From assembly GCF_900167145.1 (NCBI RefSeq), contig NZ_FUWG01000007.1, forward strand, positions 62,001 to 126,000: a stretch of 64,000 nucleotides of DNA, given 5' to 3'. The stretch is from Treponema porcinum (GTDB lineage: Bacteria > Spirochaetota > Spirochaetia > Treponematales > Treponemataceae). The notes under the pieces were generated by a model. It had not been told where the DNA came from. It saw only the letters and a list, made by a program, of their open reading frames with translations, and did no database searches. The position numbers and the translations under genes were made by a program. Position 1 is the first letter of the stretch. Every line of letters begins with the position of its first letter. Below are positions 25,120 through 34,715 of the stretch, in pieces.

Positions 25120-26085
25120 TTATTTTGAAAGCCAGCGATATAGTTTTTTCAAAAGCCCGATTTTACCCCAGAGAAGCCAGAATAAAAATCCTAGTACGGC
25201 AAGAACAGGAATTCCGCAAACAATCACATAGAAAAGGCTGGTAATGCACAGCAAAAAGAACGAAACGGTGTTGGAAATAAATTTTCTTGTTCCCTCTCCT
25301 GCATCAGGAAAAGAAAAACCTGTTTCGGTCTTTCCGTACGGCAGCTGCACGGAAACTGATATTGTAGAATAGTCAATTTGATTTGAAAGCCGTTTCATTC
25401 TTCCTTCCATAAACTCAATGTCAGAAAGAACGGAATTTAGTTCTTTTTCTATCTGGAGCATATCCTTTACATCTTTTGCCTGCGAAAGATATTTCCGAAG
25501 ATTATCACGCATAACTTTTTTATTTGAAAGACGCGTCTGCAAATCGTAGAACTGCTCGGTCACATCCTTCGTAGAAATACTGTGTTCCCTAAGGATTCCA
25601 AGGTTGCCAGCAGTTTTCATCGCATCGTCAAAACGACCGGAAGGAATTTTCACCGTATAGTTTGCATTCGTCTGCCAGGAAGATGAATCTGATATGTATC
25701 CGTTGAAAGATGCGCACCACTTTTCTATGGCAGAATCTGCCGCAGAAAGACTTTCAACCTCAAGCGTTACAGAACCGGTTTTAACAAGCTTTCTTTCCTG
25801 TAAATCAGCCGGACTGCCAGAAAACGCTGCTTCGTCAGATGAAAAATCCGCTTCAGGACCTTCGGGCAAAAAAACATTCTGCATATCAGCATATACGGGA
25901 TAATCTGCTGTCGCTGACATCATTTTTGCCGTCCGCGGAACAGGTGCGGAGTTTGAATAAACAGCTTTCTCTTTTTCAGTGGCTTTTCCGACGGAAGACG
26001 TTTTTCCACAGGAAAAAAGAACAGTGCATAAAAAAAATGTTGCCGCAAAGAATGCGAAGGCTTTTACACAGGCGTATTTTTTCAT
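25120..26085 (-). CDS. DUF4349-family lipoprotein
   Basis: 321 residues. Lipoprotein signal with LFSC at residues 23-26, then a low-complexity linker. The DUF4349 core (about 95-270) begins RKLVKTGSVTLEVESLSAADSAIEKW (read as residues 97-122), includes the conserved YTVKIPSGRFDDAM and DVTEQFYDLQTRLSNK, and has a long coiled coil (KVMRDNLRKYL... EKELNSVLSDIEFMEGRMK). One C-terminal transmembrane helix (about 285-310) follows. The molecule is thus anchored at both ends. Function of the family is unknown. GAGG lies 6 nt before the ATG. Confidence 0.85.
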   Translation of the reverse strand: MKKYACVKAFAFFAATFFLCTVLFSCGKTSSVGKATEKEKAVYSNSAPVPRTAKMMSATADYPVYADMQNVFLPEGPEADFSSDEAAFSGSPADLQERKLVKTGSVTLEVESLSAADSAIEKWCASFNGYISDSSSWQTNANYTVKIPSGRFDDAMKTAGNLGILREHSISTKDVTEQFYDLQTRLSNKKVMRDNLRKYLSQAKDVKDMLQIEKELNSVLSDIEFMEGRMKRLSNQIDYSTISVSVQLPYGKTETGFSFPDAGEGTRKFISNTVSFFLLCITSLFYVIVCGIPVLAVLGFLFWLLWGKIGLLKKLYRWLSK

Positions 26086-26235
26086 ATAAACCTCACTTAA
26101 TACTTATGAAAACGCAGATTTTTCAGACATCCTGCATTTTTCAGTCCAGAACTGATTTTTCTTTTTTCCATATTAACAGATTGCAATAAAAAGAAACAGT
26201 GCATCATTCCGCGGATTTCCTTACTATTTTTTTCA

Positions 26236-26264
26236 TTGCCTGGAAGCAAAAAAAACGCTAGACT
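26236..26264 (+). promoter_or_regulatory. Sigma-70 promoter of the FAD-dependent oxidoreductase, leaderless
   Basis: TTGCCT (26236-26241), 17 nt, then TAGACT (26259-26264). The ATG starts 7 nt after the hexamer, so the expected transcription start coincides with the start codon. No Shine-Dalgarno sequence. Confidence 0.6.
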
Positions 26265-26270
26265 GAACGA

Positions 26271-27872
26271 ATGATTAAGGAAATTACGATAACAGTCTTT
26301 CCAAAGGACGAAAAAAATAAAGATTTTATAGAAGCGTCCTGCATGAAGGAATTAAAAAAGAACGGAATTTCAGCAGACAGAAACAACACAGTTTTTGTCT
26401 TTGTAAAAAAGTCAATTGACGCACGGCACGGACAGCTTAAGCTCCACCTTCGTTACAAAGCATATATCGGGGAAACGCCGGCCGACACACGGACAAGCGA
26501 ACTTCCGGTATGGAAAAAAGCAGACGGAAGCAAAAAAATCATTATTATAGGCGCAGGACCGGCCGGCTTATTCGGCGCGCTCACACTGCTTGAATATGGG
26601 ATTACCCCTATTATCATTGAAAGAGGTGATGAAACAACCGGACGAAGAAAAGACATTGCTAAAATAAGTACGGCTGGTATCGTAAACCCGGACTCGAACT
26701 ACTGCTTTGGTGAGGGAGGAGCAGGTACTTTTTCCGACGGTAAACTTTACACGAGAAGTAACAAACGCGGGAATATAACCAGAATTCTTCAGATTTTTAC
26801 CAAATTCGGCGCAAATCCCGATATTCTTACTGATGCACATCCGCATATCGGAACGGAAAAACTTCCGGCTGTCATAAATGCAATGAAAGAATTTATTATT
26901 GAGATGGGCGGAGAATTTCACTTCCATACAAAATGCACCGGATTTTTACTGGACGGCGCAAAAAAAGTCACCGGAATAACGGCAAAAAACGTCATCACAG
27001 GAGAACAGGCTGAATTCAAAGCAGACTCAGTCATTCTTGCTACAGGTCATTCTGCCAGTGACATCTATACGCTTATTGCCAGTATCTGCCCGGAAGCACT
27101 TGAAGCAAAAACGTTTGCCATAGGAGTCCGCGTTGAGCATCCGCGAAAACTAATCGACTCAATTCAATATCACGGAAAAATAGAAGGAATGGGTGCGGCG
27201 GAATACAGACTTACAGCACAGATAGAAGGACGCGGAGTCTATTCGTTCTGTATGTGTCCGGGAGGATTTGTAGTACCGTCACAGACAGAGGAAGATTCTA
27301 TCGTCGTAAACGGAATGAGCGCATCAGGACGGAATTCAAACTGGTCAAATGCCGCTTTCGTGGTTGAAACCCGCCAGGAGGACATTCCTGAAGAATTTTT
27401 TAAAAAAGCAGAGGAAGAAGGTTGCAGTGCGCTTGCAGGACTTTTTTTCCGTCATCATATAGAAAAGGAAACAAAACGTGCCGGAAACGGACAGAAAGCG
27501 CCGGCTCAGATGATGACAGATTTTCTTGACGGAAAAGATTCTGAAAAACTCGTTCCTTCAAGCTACACACCGGGACTTGTTCCGTCCAGACTTGATTTAT
27601 GGCTTCCTGAGCAAATCAGCGGACGGCTTTCACAAGGGTTTCTTGATTTTGAAAAAAATATGAAGGGCTTTATAAGCAGGGAAGCGCTGATGATTGCAAG
27701 TGAAACGCGCACCAGTACGCCGGTACGAATTTTGCGCGACGAACGCACGTACGAAAGCCCTTTTTTGAGTGGACTTTTTCCCTGCGGAGAAGGTTCCGGA
27801 TATGCAGGCGGCATTGTTTCTTCTGCAATGGACGGGGAAAAAGCGTGCCGGGCAGCGGCTGAACGGTGGTAA
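26271..27872 (+). CDS. FAD/NAD(P)-dependent oxidoreductase, uncharacterised dehydrogenase family
   Basis: 533 residues. A small N-terminal region (1-80) precedes a Rossmann dinucleotide-binding site, IIIIGAGPAGLFGALTLLEYG (GxGxxG at about 92-97), with ERG at the end of the second strand. FGEGGAGTFSDGKLYTR and the C-terminal GEGSGYAGGIVSSAMDG are the hallmarks of the large uncharacterised FAD dehydrogenases (COG2509 type). Substrate unknown. A radical SAM gene starts 6 bp downstream, so the two probably form an operon. The mRNA appears leaderless. Confidence 0.88.
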   Translation: MIKEITITVFPKDEKNKDFIEASCMKELKKNGISADRNNTVFVFVKKSIDARHGQLKLHLRYKAYIGETPADTRTSELPVWKKADGSKKIIIIGAGPAGLFGALTLLEYGITPIIIERGDETTGRRKDIAKISTAGIVNPDSNYCFGEGGAGTFSDGKLYTRSNKRGNITRILQIFTKFGANPDILTDAHPHIGTEKLPAVINAMKEFIIEMGGEFHFHTKCTGFLLDGAKKVTGITAKNVITGEQAEFKADSVILATGHSASDIYTLIASICPEALEAKTFAIGVRVEHPRKLIDSIQYHGKIEGMGAAEYRLTAQIEGRGVYSFCMCPGGFVVPSQTEEDSIVVNGMSASGRNSNWSNAAFVVETRQEDIPEEFFKKAEEEGCSALAGLFFRHHIEKETKRAGNGQKAPAQMMTDFLDGKDSEKLVPSSYTPGLVPSRLDLWLPEQISGRLSQGFLDFEKNMKGFISREALMIASETRTSTPVRILRDERTYESPFLSGLFPCGEGSGYAGGIVSSAMDGEKACRAAAERW

Positions 27873-27878
27873 AAATCT

Positions 27879-29603
27879 ATGAATACGAAAAAGCCGCTTG
27901 TAATCTGCACTACCCTTTTAATAGAAAACTCGCCACAGGCTCTTCCGCTTGGAGCCGCCTGTATTGCAAGCGCAATAAAAAACGATGCGCGTACTAAGGA
28001 TAAATTTTCCGTTGAACTGAGGACTTTAAGCAGGGAAGAGTCCGGCTATCCCGAAAAACAGCCGGAAGAATTTATTGCCGCAAAAATTACTGGAAATGAC
28101 GCACCGGATTACGTATGCTTCAGCGTTTACGTCTGGAACAGGAATGAACTTGAAGAAACTGCGGCACTTTTGAAAAAAAGATTTCCGTCGCTAATCACTA
28201 TTGCAGGAGGACCGGAAGTAACTGCTTCGCCGCAATCTTTCAAGAATTTTGACTGGTGCGTTGCCGGAGAGGGAGAATGCGCAGTGCCGGACCTTCTGTT
28301 TTTTCTGGAAAAGCAGAAGGCAGGGAGAACGGAAGAAATGACGCCTGTGCAGGGTGTATTCTGCGCAAATGAAAACAGTTCCGGAAAAGAAAAAAATGAT
28401 TTTGTTCCACGTGCTCTTCCGCCTGAACTTGAAAAACTTGCTTCCCCGTATCTTGACGGCACGCTCGATCCTTCCGCCTATGAAGGTGCGCTTTGGGAAC
28501 TTGCGCGCGGCTGTCCGTTCAAATGTTCGTACTGTTACGAGTCAAAAGGCGAAAAAACAGTGCGCTACATTCCGATGGAACGCATAGAAAAAGAACTGGA
28601 ACTGTTCAACAAAAAAAAGCTGCGCCAGATATTCGTCCTTGATCCGACATACAACGCAGACAAAAAACGCGCGCTTCAGCTTCTCCGCCTTATCAGGCAG
28701 AAAGCGCCCGGAATGTTCTTTTATTTTGAAGCGCGCGCCGAATTCATAGACAGGGAACTTGCCCGCGCCTTTACGCAAATTCCGTGCGCAATCCAGATAG
28801 GACTTCAAAGCGCAGATCCGGAAATCCTGCGGTATGTACACCGTTCGCTTGACAAAAAAAAGTTCGTAAAAAACATAAACTTACTGAACGAAGAAGGCGC
28901 AGTATTCGGCTTTGACCTGATATACGGACTTCCGAAAGATACGCTTGAAGGATTCAAAAAAAGCCTTGATTTTGCACTCGGACTGTATCCGAACAATGTA
29001 GAAACGTTCTGCCTGAGCGTACTTCCCGGAACGATACTTTATGAAACGGCATTGTCATTAGGCTCAGTATTCAGCAGGGTGCCGCCGTATAATGTCATAA
29101 AAACTGATGCATTTTCTGAAAAAGACCTGCAGAAAGCGAAGGAACTTTCTACAGCCTGCACAATTTTTTACAATGACGGAAGGGCAGTTCCGTGGTTCAA
29201 TGCTGTCTGCCGGTATTTTCATATGCGTCCGTCACAGTTTCTTGCAGATTTTTACCGCTGGTACAAGGAGCGCGCTATGGAAAACGGCGCAGAATGCCGA
29301 GCACATACGGCAATAGAAAAAATGCAGATTGACTTTATATGCGAAAAACTTTCAGTAAGAAAAGACAGCGCAATTTCAAAACCGGTTATAAAATCACTCA
29401 TACTTTTTAACGGCGCGTTAAGCCGTGTTGAATCAGACGGTACTGAGCAGACGGCAGAACTTTCATTCCACCCGGACGATTTAATAAGTCCCTATGCCGC
29501 AGACATTTTATTTTTTGCACAGAACGCAAAACGCTTTCCGTGCAAAGTACGCTGCTTTAAATCAAAAACAGGGCAGATTGACTGGAAAATCATTCACCGA
29601 TAA
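27879..29603 (+). CDS. B12-binding-domain radical SAM protein
   Basis: 574 residues. Residues 1-150 look like a cobalamin-binding Rossmann domain (LPLGAACIASAIKN, TIAGGPEVTASPQSFKNFDW, AGEGECAVPDLL). The radical SAM core follows with ELARGCPFKCSYCYE, i.e. Cys-x3-Cys-x2-Cys binding the [4Fe-4S]-SAM cluster, then IQIGLQSADPEILRYVHR and FDLIYGLPKDT, typical of B12-radical SAM methylases and related enzymes. The C-terminal 120 residues are unassigned. Starts 6 bp after the flavoprotein gene with no ribosome binding site of its own, so it may depend on coupling. Product unknown. Confidence 0.88.
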   Translation: MNTKKPLVICTTLLIENSPQALPLGAACIASAIKNDARTKDKFSVELRTLSREESGYPEKQPEEFIAAKITGNDAPDYVCFSVYVWNRNELEETAALLKKRFPSLITIAGGPEVTASPQSFKNFDWCVAGEGECAVPDLLFFLEKQKAGRTEEMTPVQGVFCANENSSGKEKNDFVPRALPPELEKLASPYLDGTLDPSAYEGALWELARGCPFKCSYCYESKGEKTVRYIPMERIEKELELFNKKKLRQIFVLDPTYNADKKRALQLLRLIRQKAPGMFFYFEARAEFIDRELARAFTQIPCAIQIGLQSADPEILRYVHRSLDKKKFVKNINLLNEEGAVFGFDLIYGLPKDTLEGFKKSLDFALGLYPNNVETFCLSVLPGTILYETALSLGSVFSRVPPYNVIKTDAFSEKDLQKAKELSTACTIFYNDGRAVPWFNAVCRYFHMRPSQFLADFYRWYKERAMENGAECRAHTAIEKMQIDFICEKLSVRKDSAISKPVIKSLILFNGALSRVESDGTEQTAELSFHPDDLISPYAADILFFAQNAKRFPCKVRCFKSKTGQIDWKIIHR

Positions 29604-29630
29604 AAAACGGCCGCCCTTTTGAGCAGCCGC
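29601..29630 (-). terminator. Terminator of ilvE
   Basis: On the minus strand CGGCTGC (29629-29623) pairs with GCGGCCG (29614-29608, one G-U), then TTTTTT. It overlaps the last codon of the convergent radical SAM gene. Confidence 0.75.
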
Positions 29631-29652
29631 ATAATTCACAGAGGTGATTTTA

Positions 29653-30678
29653 TTATTTTATTTCGTAAATCCAGCCTTCCGGAGCTTCGATTTCTCCCAT
29701 CTGAATTCCAGTGAGCGTTTCACGCAGTTTTGAAAGAACAGGTCCCATTTCCTCCATTCCGGACGGCAATAGAATTTCTTTTCCGTGGTCATTGATTTTT
29801 CCGATTGGAGAAATAACAGCCGCAGTTCCGCACAAGCCGCATTCAACAAAGTCAGAAAGTTCGTTCTTGTTAATCTGGCGCTCCTCTACTTCGATGTGCA
29901 GATAATCTTTTGCAACCTGAACAAGAGAGCGGCGAGTAATGGAAGGAAGAATGCTTCCAGACTTTGGAGTTACAAGTTTTCCGTCCTTTGTAACGAACAG
30001 AATGTTTGCGCCGCCGGTTTCTTCGATATAGGTATGAGTCGCAGGGTCAGTGTACATATTTTCTGCAAATCCGTTTTTGTGTGCATCAACGATGTTGTAA
30101 AGGCTCATAGCATAGTTCAGTCCGGCTTTAATATCGCCAGTTCCGTGAGGAGCTGCGCGATCAATATCAGAAATGCGGACAGTTATTGGTTTTACGCCGC
30201 CCTTAAAATACGGACCTACAGGAGTAACAAGAATGCGGAATTGATATTCATCAGCAGGTTTTACGCCGATAACGGCATTCGAGCCGAACATATACGGACG
30301 GACATAGAGCGTAGCACCGCTTCCAAACGGCGGAACCCAGTTGATATTTGCTTTTATAGTATCAATAACGGCCTTTACAAAGCGTTCTTTCGGAAAAACA
30401 GGCATTTCAAGGCGCTTGCAGCTGCTTTCCATACGCTCGGCGTTCAAATCCGGGCGGAACGTTACGATTCTTCCGTCTTTTGTTGTATAAGCCTTAAGAC
30501 CTTCAAAACAAGTCTGCGCATACTGAAGGACACAGGCACATTCAGAAATCTTTACCTTGTCATCTTTGATAAGCTTTCCGGAATCCCACGCACCATCTTT
30601 GTAATTCGCAACAAAACGCCTGTCTGTTTTTATGTAACCAAACGGCAGGTTCGCCCAATCAAGATTTTTCTTACCCAT
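29653..30678 (-). CDS. ilvE: Branched-chain amino acid aminotransferase
   Basis: 341-residue fold-type IV PLP transaminase acting on valine, leucine and isoleucine and their 2-oxo acids. The PLP lysine is Lys184 in GTGDIKAGLNYA. The YVRPYMFGS, EETGGANILFV and FVECGLCGTAAVISP motifs are typical of the long BCAT group. GAGG precedes the ATG by 8 nt and a TATACT box lies just upstream. It is followed by its own terminator and separated from the upstream SPOR gene by another, so it appears monocistronic. Confidence 0.95.
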   Translation of the reverse strand: MGKKNLDWANLPFGYIKTDRRFVANYKDGAWDSGKLIKDDKVKISECACVLQYAQTCFEGLKAYTTKDGRIVTFRPDLNAERMESSCKRLEMPVFPKERFVKAVIDTIKANINWVPPFGSGATLYVRPYMFGSNAVIGVKPADEYQFRILVTPVGPYFKGGVKPITVRISDIDRAAPHGTGDIKAGLNYAMSLYNIVDAHKNGFAENMYTDPATHTYIEETGGANILFVTKDGKLVTPKSGSILPSITRRSLVQVAKDYLHIEVEERQINKNELSDFVECGLCGTAAVISPIGKINDHGKEILLPSGMEEMGPVLSKLRETLTGIQMGEIEAPEGWIYEIK

Positions 30679-30809
30679 TTTAAAACCTCACAGTATAGTC
30701 GCGCATTAAGCTCGGCTTTAATTTTACTTAAATGTATCACTATTTATAAAAAGTTTAAATAGGGAAAAACAGATGAAAAGCTGCACGGACTTTTTATAAG
30801 ACGCCGCTC

Positions 30810-30848
30810 AAAAAAAAAGGTGCGCCTGTCTCCAGATGCACCTTTTTA
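30810..30848 (-). terminator. Terminator of the SPOR-domain gene
   Basis: On the minus strand AAAGGTGC pairs with GCGCACC-type sequence (GGTGC/GCACC core), followed by a run of eight Ts. The remaining 30679-30810 sequence holds the ilvE promoter region. Confidence 0.7.
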
Positions 30849-30860
30849 CATCATTTTCTG

Positions 30861-32429
30861 CTATTTTATTTTACGCAGGAACGCGTCTTTATAGCCGTAG
30901 CTCTTAAAGCGGTTCAGTACAGTTCCGTACTCGTCAACGCTCAAAGGTCCTATAAGAACCTGCGTTGCTTTTCCGCTTGCAAGCGGTACAAGCGTAACAG
31001 GATATTTTCCTGCATAAGTATCAATTATTGCCTTTATGTTTGCCTTGTCGCCGTAAACTCCAATCTGAACGTAATATTTTCCGCTCTTAAGATTTTTAAG
31101 GCTCGGAACGGTATATTTATCAAAATTATATCCGTCTGATGTTGGTTTCTTTCCAGTTTTTGCAGAAGGAGAAGCGATTTCTGCCTCAACCGGCACAGAT
31201 TCAAGAACTTTAACTTCAGGTTCTGGCTCTACGGCACTTTTCTGCACAGGCGGATTCGGCTCTGACGGAACAAGTACAATCGGTTCATATTCTTCAGCTA
31301 TTTCTTCTGACAATTCTTCTGCCTGAGCGTTTTCTTCCGTAACCACAACTTCCGGCGCAAGTTCAGAAAGTTCGTCAGGAGAAACAGATTCTTCCAGTAC
31401 AGGACTTTCATCGTCTTCAAGTGCCTCTGAGACACCTGCACTTTCAGCCGGAATATCAGAAAGAATGTCTGACTCTGCTTTTTCTACATCCGCCTCTTCT
31501 CCGTCCGGGATTTCTTCGGAATACGGTTCAAGAGAAATACAGTCCTCATCAGGAACAGATGTTTCAACCTGCTCTTCATATACAGTTTCTGCCGGAACTT
31601 CGTCAGAAATCACTTCTGCTTCAGCCGGAGTTTCTTCAGAAATTTCATCAGCAGGGAACTCATCATCTATACGTTCAGATTCAATTTCTTCAGCAGGTTC
31701 CTCCGTTACTGTTTCTTCAAAAGGTTCAGTTTCCTGGAGTTTTTCCACAACCTCCGGTTCTTCCGTTGCCGTAATTTCTTCAAAAGGCTCATCGACTGCC
31801 GGTTCAGAAGAAGTATTTTCCTCCGGCACAAAAATGGAGGCTTCCTCCACCGGTGAATAAACAGGTTCTGATTCGGAAACAGTTTCCAAAGGTGCTTCGA
31901 CCTCTTCCCCTGCCGGTGTTTCTTTAGAAATCAAATCTTCCGGACTTTCCGAAGTTTCTTCCATAGCCGGCACAGTTTCTACCTCAGGTTCATCTTCTAC
32001 AGCCGGTACTGAAGTCTCAGGAGCAGAATAAGTTTCTTCCGCCGCCGGCTCCTGTTCAATTGAATCTCCGATAACCGCAGTTCCGCTTACAGTTTCATCA
32101 AGCTGACCGGAACGCTTTGTAATTTTTACAACGTTATTTCCGCCCTTCTCCAGCCCGAGAAGACTTGCCGCCTCCGGGGAAAGAAGAATTGCAACGCCTT
32201 CAGAAGGATCAAGCGCGCCGATTACAAGAATATCGACCGTCGTCTTTTTTGCAAGATTCGTTACGCTGATACTGTCGCCCGGAAGATAGCCTACCGTCCG
32301 TGCAAAAACGCCCTGCGGCATAACGCCGTCTTCAGCAACCACAGCCCTTCCGTCCAATGAAGGACTGAATGACGTAAAAATCAATCCACAGAAGAGCACT
32401 GTACATACAATCGCAAAAATTTTCTTCAT
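30861..32429 (-). CDS. Secreted acidic protein with RlpA-like N-terminus and C-terminal SPOR domain
   Basis: 522 residues from the ATG at 32429, which has AAGGAAGGA upstream; a longer reading adds 11 residues before the signal peptide. Signal peptide about 1-21. Residues about 35-110 (GVFARTVGYLPGDSISVTNL, VAILLSPEAASLLGLEKGG, VVKITKR) resemble the double-psi beta-barrel of RlpA but lack its usual catalytic Asp-His region. Residues about 120-430 are a Glu/Pro/Ser/Val-rich, highly acidic, repetitive linker. Residues about 450-522 are a SPOR domain (YYVQIGVYGDKANIKAIIDT), which binds denuded peptidoglycan at the septum. Probably a cell-division or periplasmic wall protein. Confidence 0.85.
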   Translation of the reverse strand: MKKIFAIVCTVLFCGLIFTSFSPSLDGRAVVAEDGVMPQGVFARTVGYLPGDSISVTNLAKKTTVDILVIGALDPSEGVAILLSPEAASLLGLEKGGNNVVKITKRSGQLDETVSGTAVIGDSIEQEPAAEETYSAPETSVPAVEDEPEVETVPAMEETSESPEDLISKETPAGEEVEAPLETVSESEPVYSPVEEASIFVPEENTSSEPAVDEPFEEITATEEPEVVEKLQETEPFEETVTEEPAEEIESERIDDEFPADEISEETPAEAEVISDEVPAETVYEEQVETSVPDEDCISLEPYSEEIPDGEEADVEKAESDILSDIPAESAGVSEALEDDESPVLEESVSPDELSELAPEVVVTEENAQAEELSEEIAEEYEPIVLVPSEPNPPVQKSAVEPEPEVKVLESVPVEAEIASPSAKTGKKPTSDGYNFDKYTVPSLKNLKSGKYYVQIGVYGDKANIKAIIDTYAGKYPVTLVPLASGKATQVLIGPLSVDEYGTVLNRFKSYGYKDAFLRKIK

Positions 32430-32491
32430 ATTATATTCCTTCCTTAAAATCACGCGCCGCATTTACAGTGGTACGCAATTCGTACGCTGAA

Positions 32492-32998
32492 TTATTTTTT
32501 TCTAAGCACGCCCTGAATGTATACCGCAAAATCTTTTGCAAAAAGCCTTACGTTATCTTCAGTGTCCGCGCCCATCGTTTTTTTTATACTCTTTGTTTTT
32601 TCTTCGACTGTTTTTCCGTTCTTTAACGAAACGATTTTCCAGCCGATTTTATCTATCATACCGAGTGCTACAGTCTGCGTGTTCTTCGCCGTAGACTCGT
32701 TAAAATACAAATGAATTTGAATAAAATCATCAAAAGACCCTTCAATTGCTTCTGAATAGCCAAGATTCCACAGTTTTTTATCCTGTGCGGCAGAAGAAGA
32801 CATCGACGCAGGCGAATTTGAAACGATATATCCTGAATTAAAAAAGGAATTCAAAATCTCGTCCTCAATCACAAGCACAGAATTACAGACGCTGCTCATA
32901 CTGTCATTATGCTGCACAATCTGAAACGAAACGCTTGCACAGAAACCGCTGACTGCACACATAAGCCACAGAAGCGCACAAAATGTTTTTTTCCCCAT
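32492..32998 (-). CDS. Exported protein of unknown function
   Basis: 168 residues with a cleavable signal peptide (MGKKTFCALLWLMCAVSGFCAS). The mature region contains VALGMIDKIGWKIVSLKNGKTVEEKTKSI as a beta-rich part (read in two halves, about residues 110-140) and no recognised motif. GGGGTGG precedes the ATG. It lies 63 bp upstream of the SPOR gene on the same strand and may be co-transcribed with it. Confidence 0.65.
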   Translation of the reverse strand: MGKKTFCALLWLMCAVSGFCASVSFQIVQHNDSMSSVCNSVLVIEDEILNSFFNSGYIVSNSPASMSSSAAQDKKLWNLGYSEAIEGSFDDFIQIHLYFNESTAKNTQTVALGMIDKIGWKIVSLKNGKTVEEKTKSIKKTMGADTEDNVRLFAKDFAVYIQGVLRKK

Positions 32999-33144
32999 AG
33001 ACCACCCCGTTCAGTATTTTTCTAACTTCTTTCTAATCATCGGAATTTCACAAGTTCAGGTTTAGTATATTTTTTCTGCACGGTACAATTCTGCATAAGC
33101 CTGCATTTTTTAAGCGCAAATTATAGAAGAAAGCGCATAAGCAG

Positions 33145-33173
33145 TTAAAAAAAACAGTTTATTGGTGTATAAT
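33145..33173 (+). promoter_or_regulatory. Probable promoter of the capD-degT-oxidoreductase operon
   Basis: TTAAAA (33145-33150), 17 nt, then TATAAT (33168-33173), in the 222-bp gap between divergent genes, with a leader of about 42 nt. Only the -10 is strong. I see nothing else in the gap. Confidence 0.5.
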
Positions 33174-33221
33174 AAAAAAAGAATTTTTATTTCCAGACAG
33201 GTTTAAAATAATCGGGCATAT

Positions 33222-34715
33222 ATGACACAGGAAGAAAAAAAATTATATATTATCGGAGCTGGATTTGCAGGGCAGACTATTGCCGACGACATCAAGCGAA
33301 AAAAAGTATTCGGCACGGTCGCCGCTTTTCTTGATGACGACAAGGAACGAATAGGAACTTCAATAGACGGAGTTTCTGTATTCGGACCGATTGCAGACAT
33401 TGCTTCAATCCTGCGATTTAAAAAACAGGACGAAGCCATTATCGCAATTCCTAGCGCGCCGGTAGAAAAAATACGAAAAATTTACGAAGTGCTGAAAAAA
33501 GCCGGCGTTCCGAAAATCAAAATACTTCCGGGAATTTCGCAGGTAGTAAACGGCAGCGCACATCTGGTGCAGACGCGTGAAATCGATCCGCTTGACATTC
33601 TTGGAAGAACACCTGTTACCATTTCCCTAAAAGAAAGCCTTTCATATCTGCGCGGAAAACGCGTCCTTATCACAGGTGCCGGCGGTTCAATCGGTTCGGA
33701 GCTGGCGCGACAGCTTCTTTCCGGCGGCGCAGAACGGCTGTATCTTTTCGGGCACGGCGAAAATTCAATTTATCAGATAGACCGCGAACTGCGGCTGCTC
33801 CAGTCAGAAGGCGTCGGCGAAAAGGCAACAATCGTTCCGATTATAGGTGATATGATTGACCGTGCCTACACCGACTACATAATCGGTCATACGCATTGCG
33901 ACGTAGTATTCCATTGCGCCGCATACAAGCACGTTCCGCTTATGGAAGAAAACCCGGTCGCCGCAATTGCAAACAATGTGTTCGGTACAAAAAATCTTCT
34001 TGACGCAAGCATAAAACACAACGTACAGCGTTTTGTCCTTATTTCTACTGATAAGGCTGTTGAACCGGTAAGCGTATACGGCGTATCAAAAATGCTGTGC
34101 GAAAAACTTGTGCTAGATGCGGCAAAAAAAGCACACGCCGGCTCAGATTTTATGTTTGTACGATTCGGAAACGTTCTAGGTTCTCGCGGCTCAATTCTTC
34201 CACTGTTTATGGAGCAGATAAAAAACGGCGGTCCTGTAACCGTAACGTCGCGCGATATGGAGCGTTATTTTATGACAATTCCGGAAGCGTGTTCGCTTGT
34301 ACTCCAGACCGGCGGAGTCGGAAAGAACAGCGAGTCCTACTTGCTTGATATGGGAGAACCGATAAAAATCGTTGACCTTGCCGAACAGATTATCAAATTC
34401 TCCGGGCTTGAGCCTTACAAAGACATCGACATAAAAATTATCGGCAAGCGAAAGGGAGAGCGCGCAACAGAACCGCTGTGGCTTTCGCAGGAATCTCCGC
34501 AGAAAACAGCCTACCCTAAAATCCTTAAACTGAAAAACCTTGAATACGACTCCGAACGCCTTTCTTCCCTGCTTGAAGCTCTTTTTCCAGTCTGCTTCTG
34601 CACGGAAGAAAATCCTGCCCAAAACGGCGTATTCAGAAACAAAGAATACCTGACGGACATTCTTTGCAGGGATGTGCCGTCGCTAAAAAAATTTTACGAG
34701 GAAAACAATGTCTGA
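33222..34715 (+). CDS. Soluble CapD-type nucleotide-sugar 4,6-dehydratase/epimerase
   Basis: 497 residues with two Rossmann regions: GAGFAGQ (residues 12-18) in an N-terminal CoA-binding-like domain, and TGAGGSIGSELARQ (151-164) in the SDR core. STDKAVEPVSVYGVSK (275-290) carries an ordinary YxxxK pair, whereas many membrane-bound relatives have Met for the Tyr. It lacks the four N-terminal membrane helices of WbpM/CapD, so it is a cytosolic UDP-sugar modifying enzyme, and its product would be aminated by the next gene. The degT-like gene overlaps its end by 8 bp. Confidence 0.9.
   Translation: MTQEEKKLYIIGAGFAGQTIADDIKRKKVFGTVAAFLDDDKERIGTSIDGVSVFGPIADIASILRFKKQDEAIIAIPSAPVEKIRKIYEVLKKAGVPKIKILPGISQVVNGSAHLVQTREIDPLDILGRTPVTISLKESLSYLRGKRVLITGAGGSIGSELARQLLSGGAERLYLFGHGENSIYQIDRELRLLQSEGVGEKATIVPIIGDMIDRAYTDYIIGHTHCDVVFHCAAYKHVPLMEENPVAAIANNVFGTKNLLDASIKHNVQRFVLISTDKAVEPVSVYGVSKMLCEKLVLDAAKKAHAGSDFMFVRFGNVLGSRGSILPLFMEQIKNGGPVTVTSRDMERYFMTIPEACSLVLQTGGVGKNSESYLLDMGEPIKIVDLAEQIIKFSGLEPYKDIDIKIIGKRKGERATEPLWLSQESPQKTAYPKILKLKNLEYDSERLSSLLEALFPVCFCTEENPAQNGVFRNKEYLTDILCRDVPSLKKFYEENNV

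Noticed and set aside
29785..30762. A 325-codon open frame on the plus strand opposite ilvE
   Set aside because: Lies antisense to a well-supported aminotransferase, has no ribosome binding site, and its composition (Cys, Phe, Arg, Asn-rich) is that of a shadow frame.
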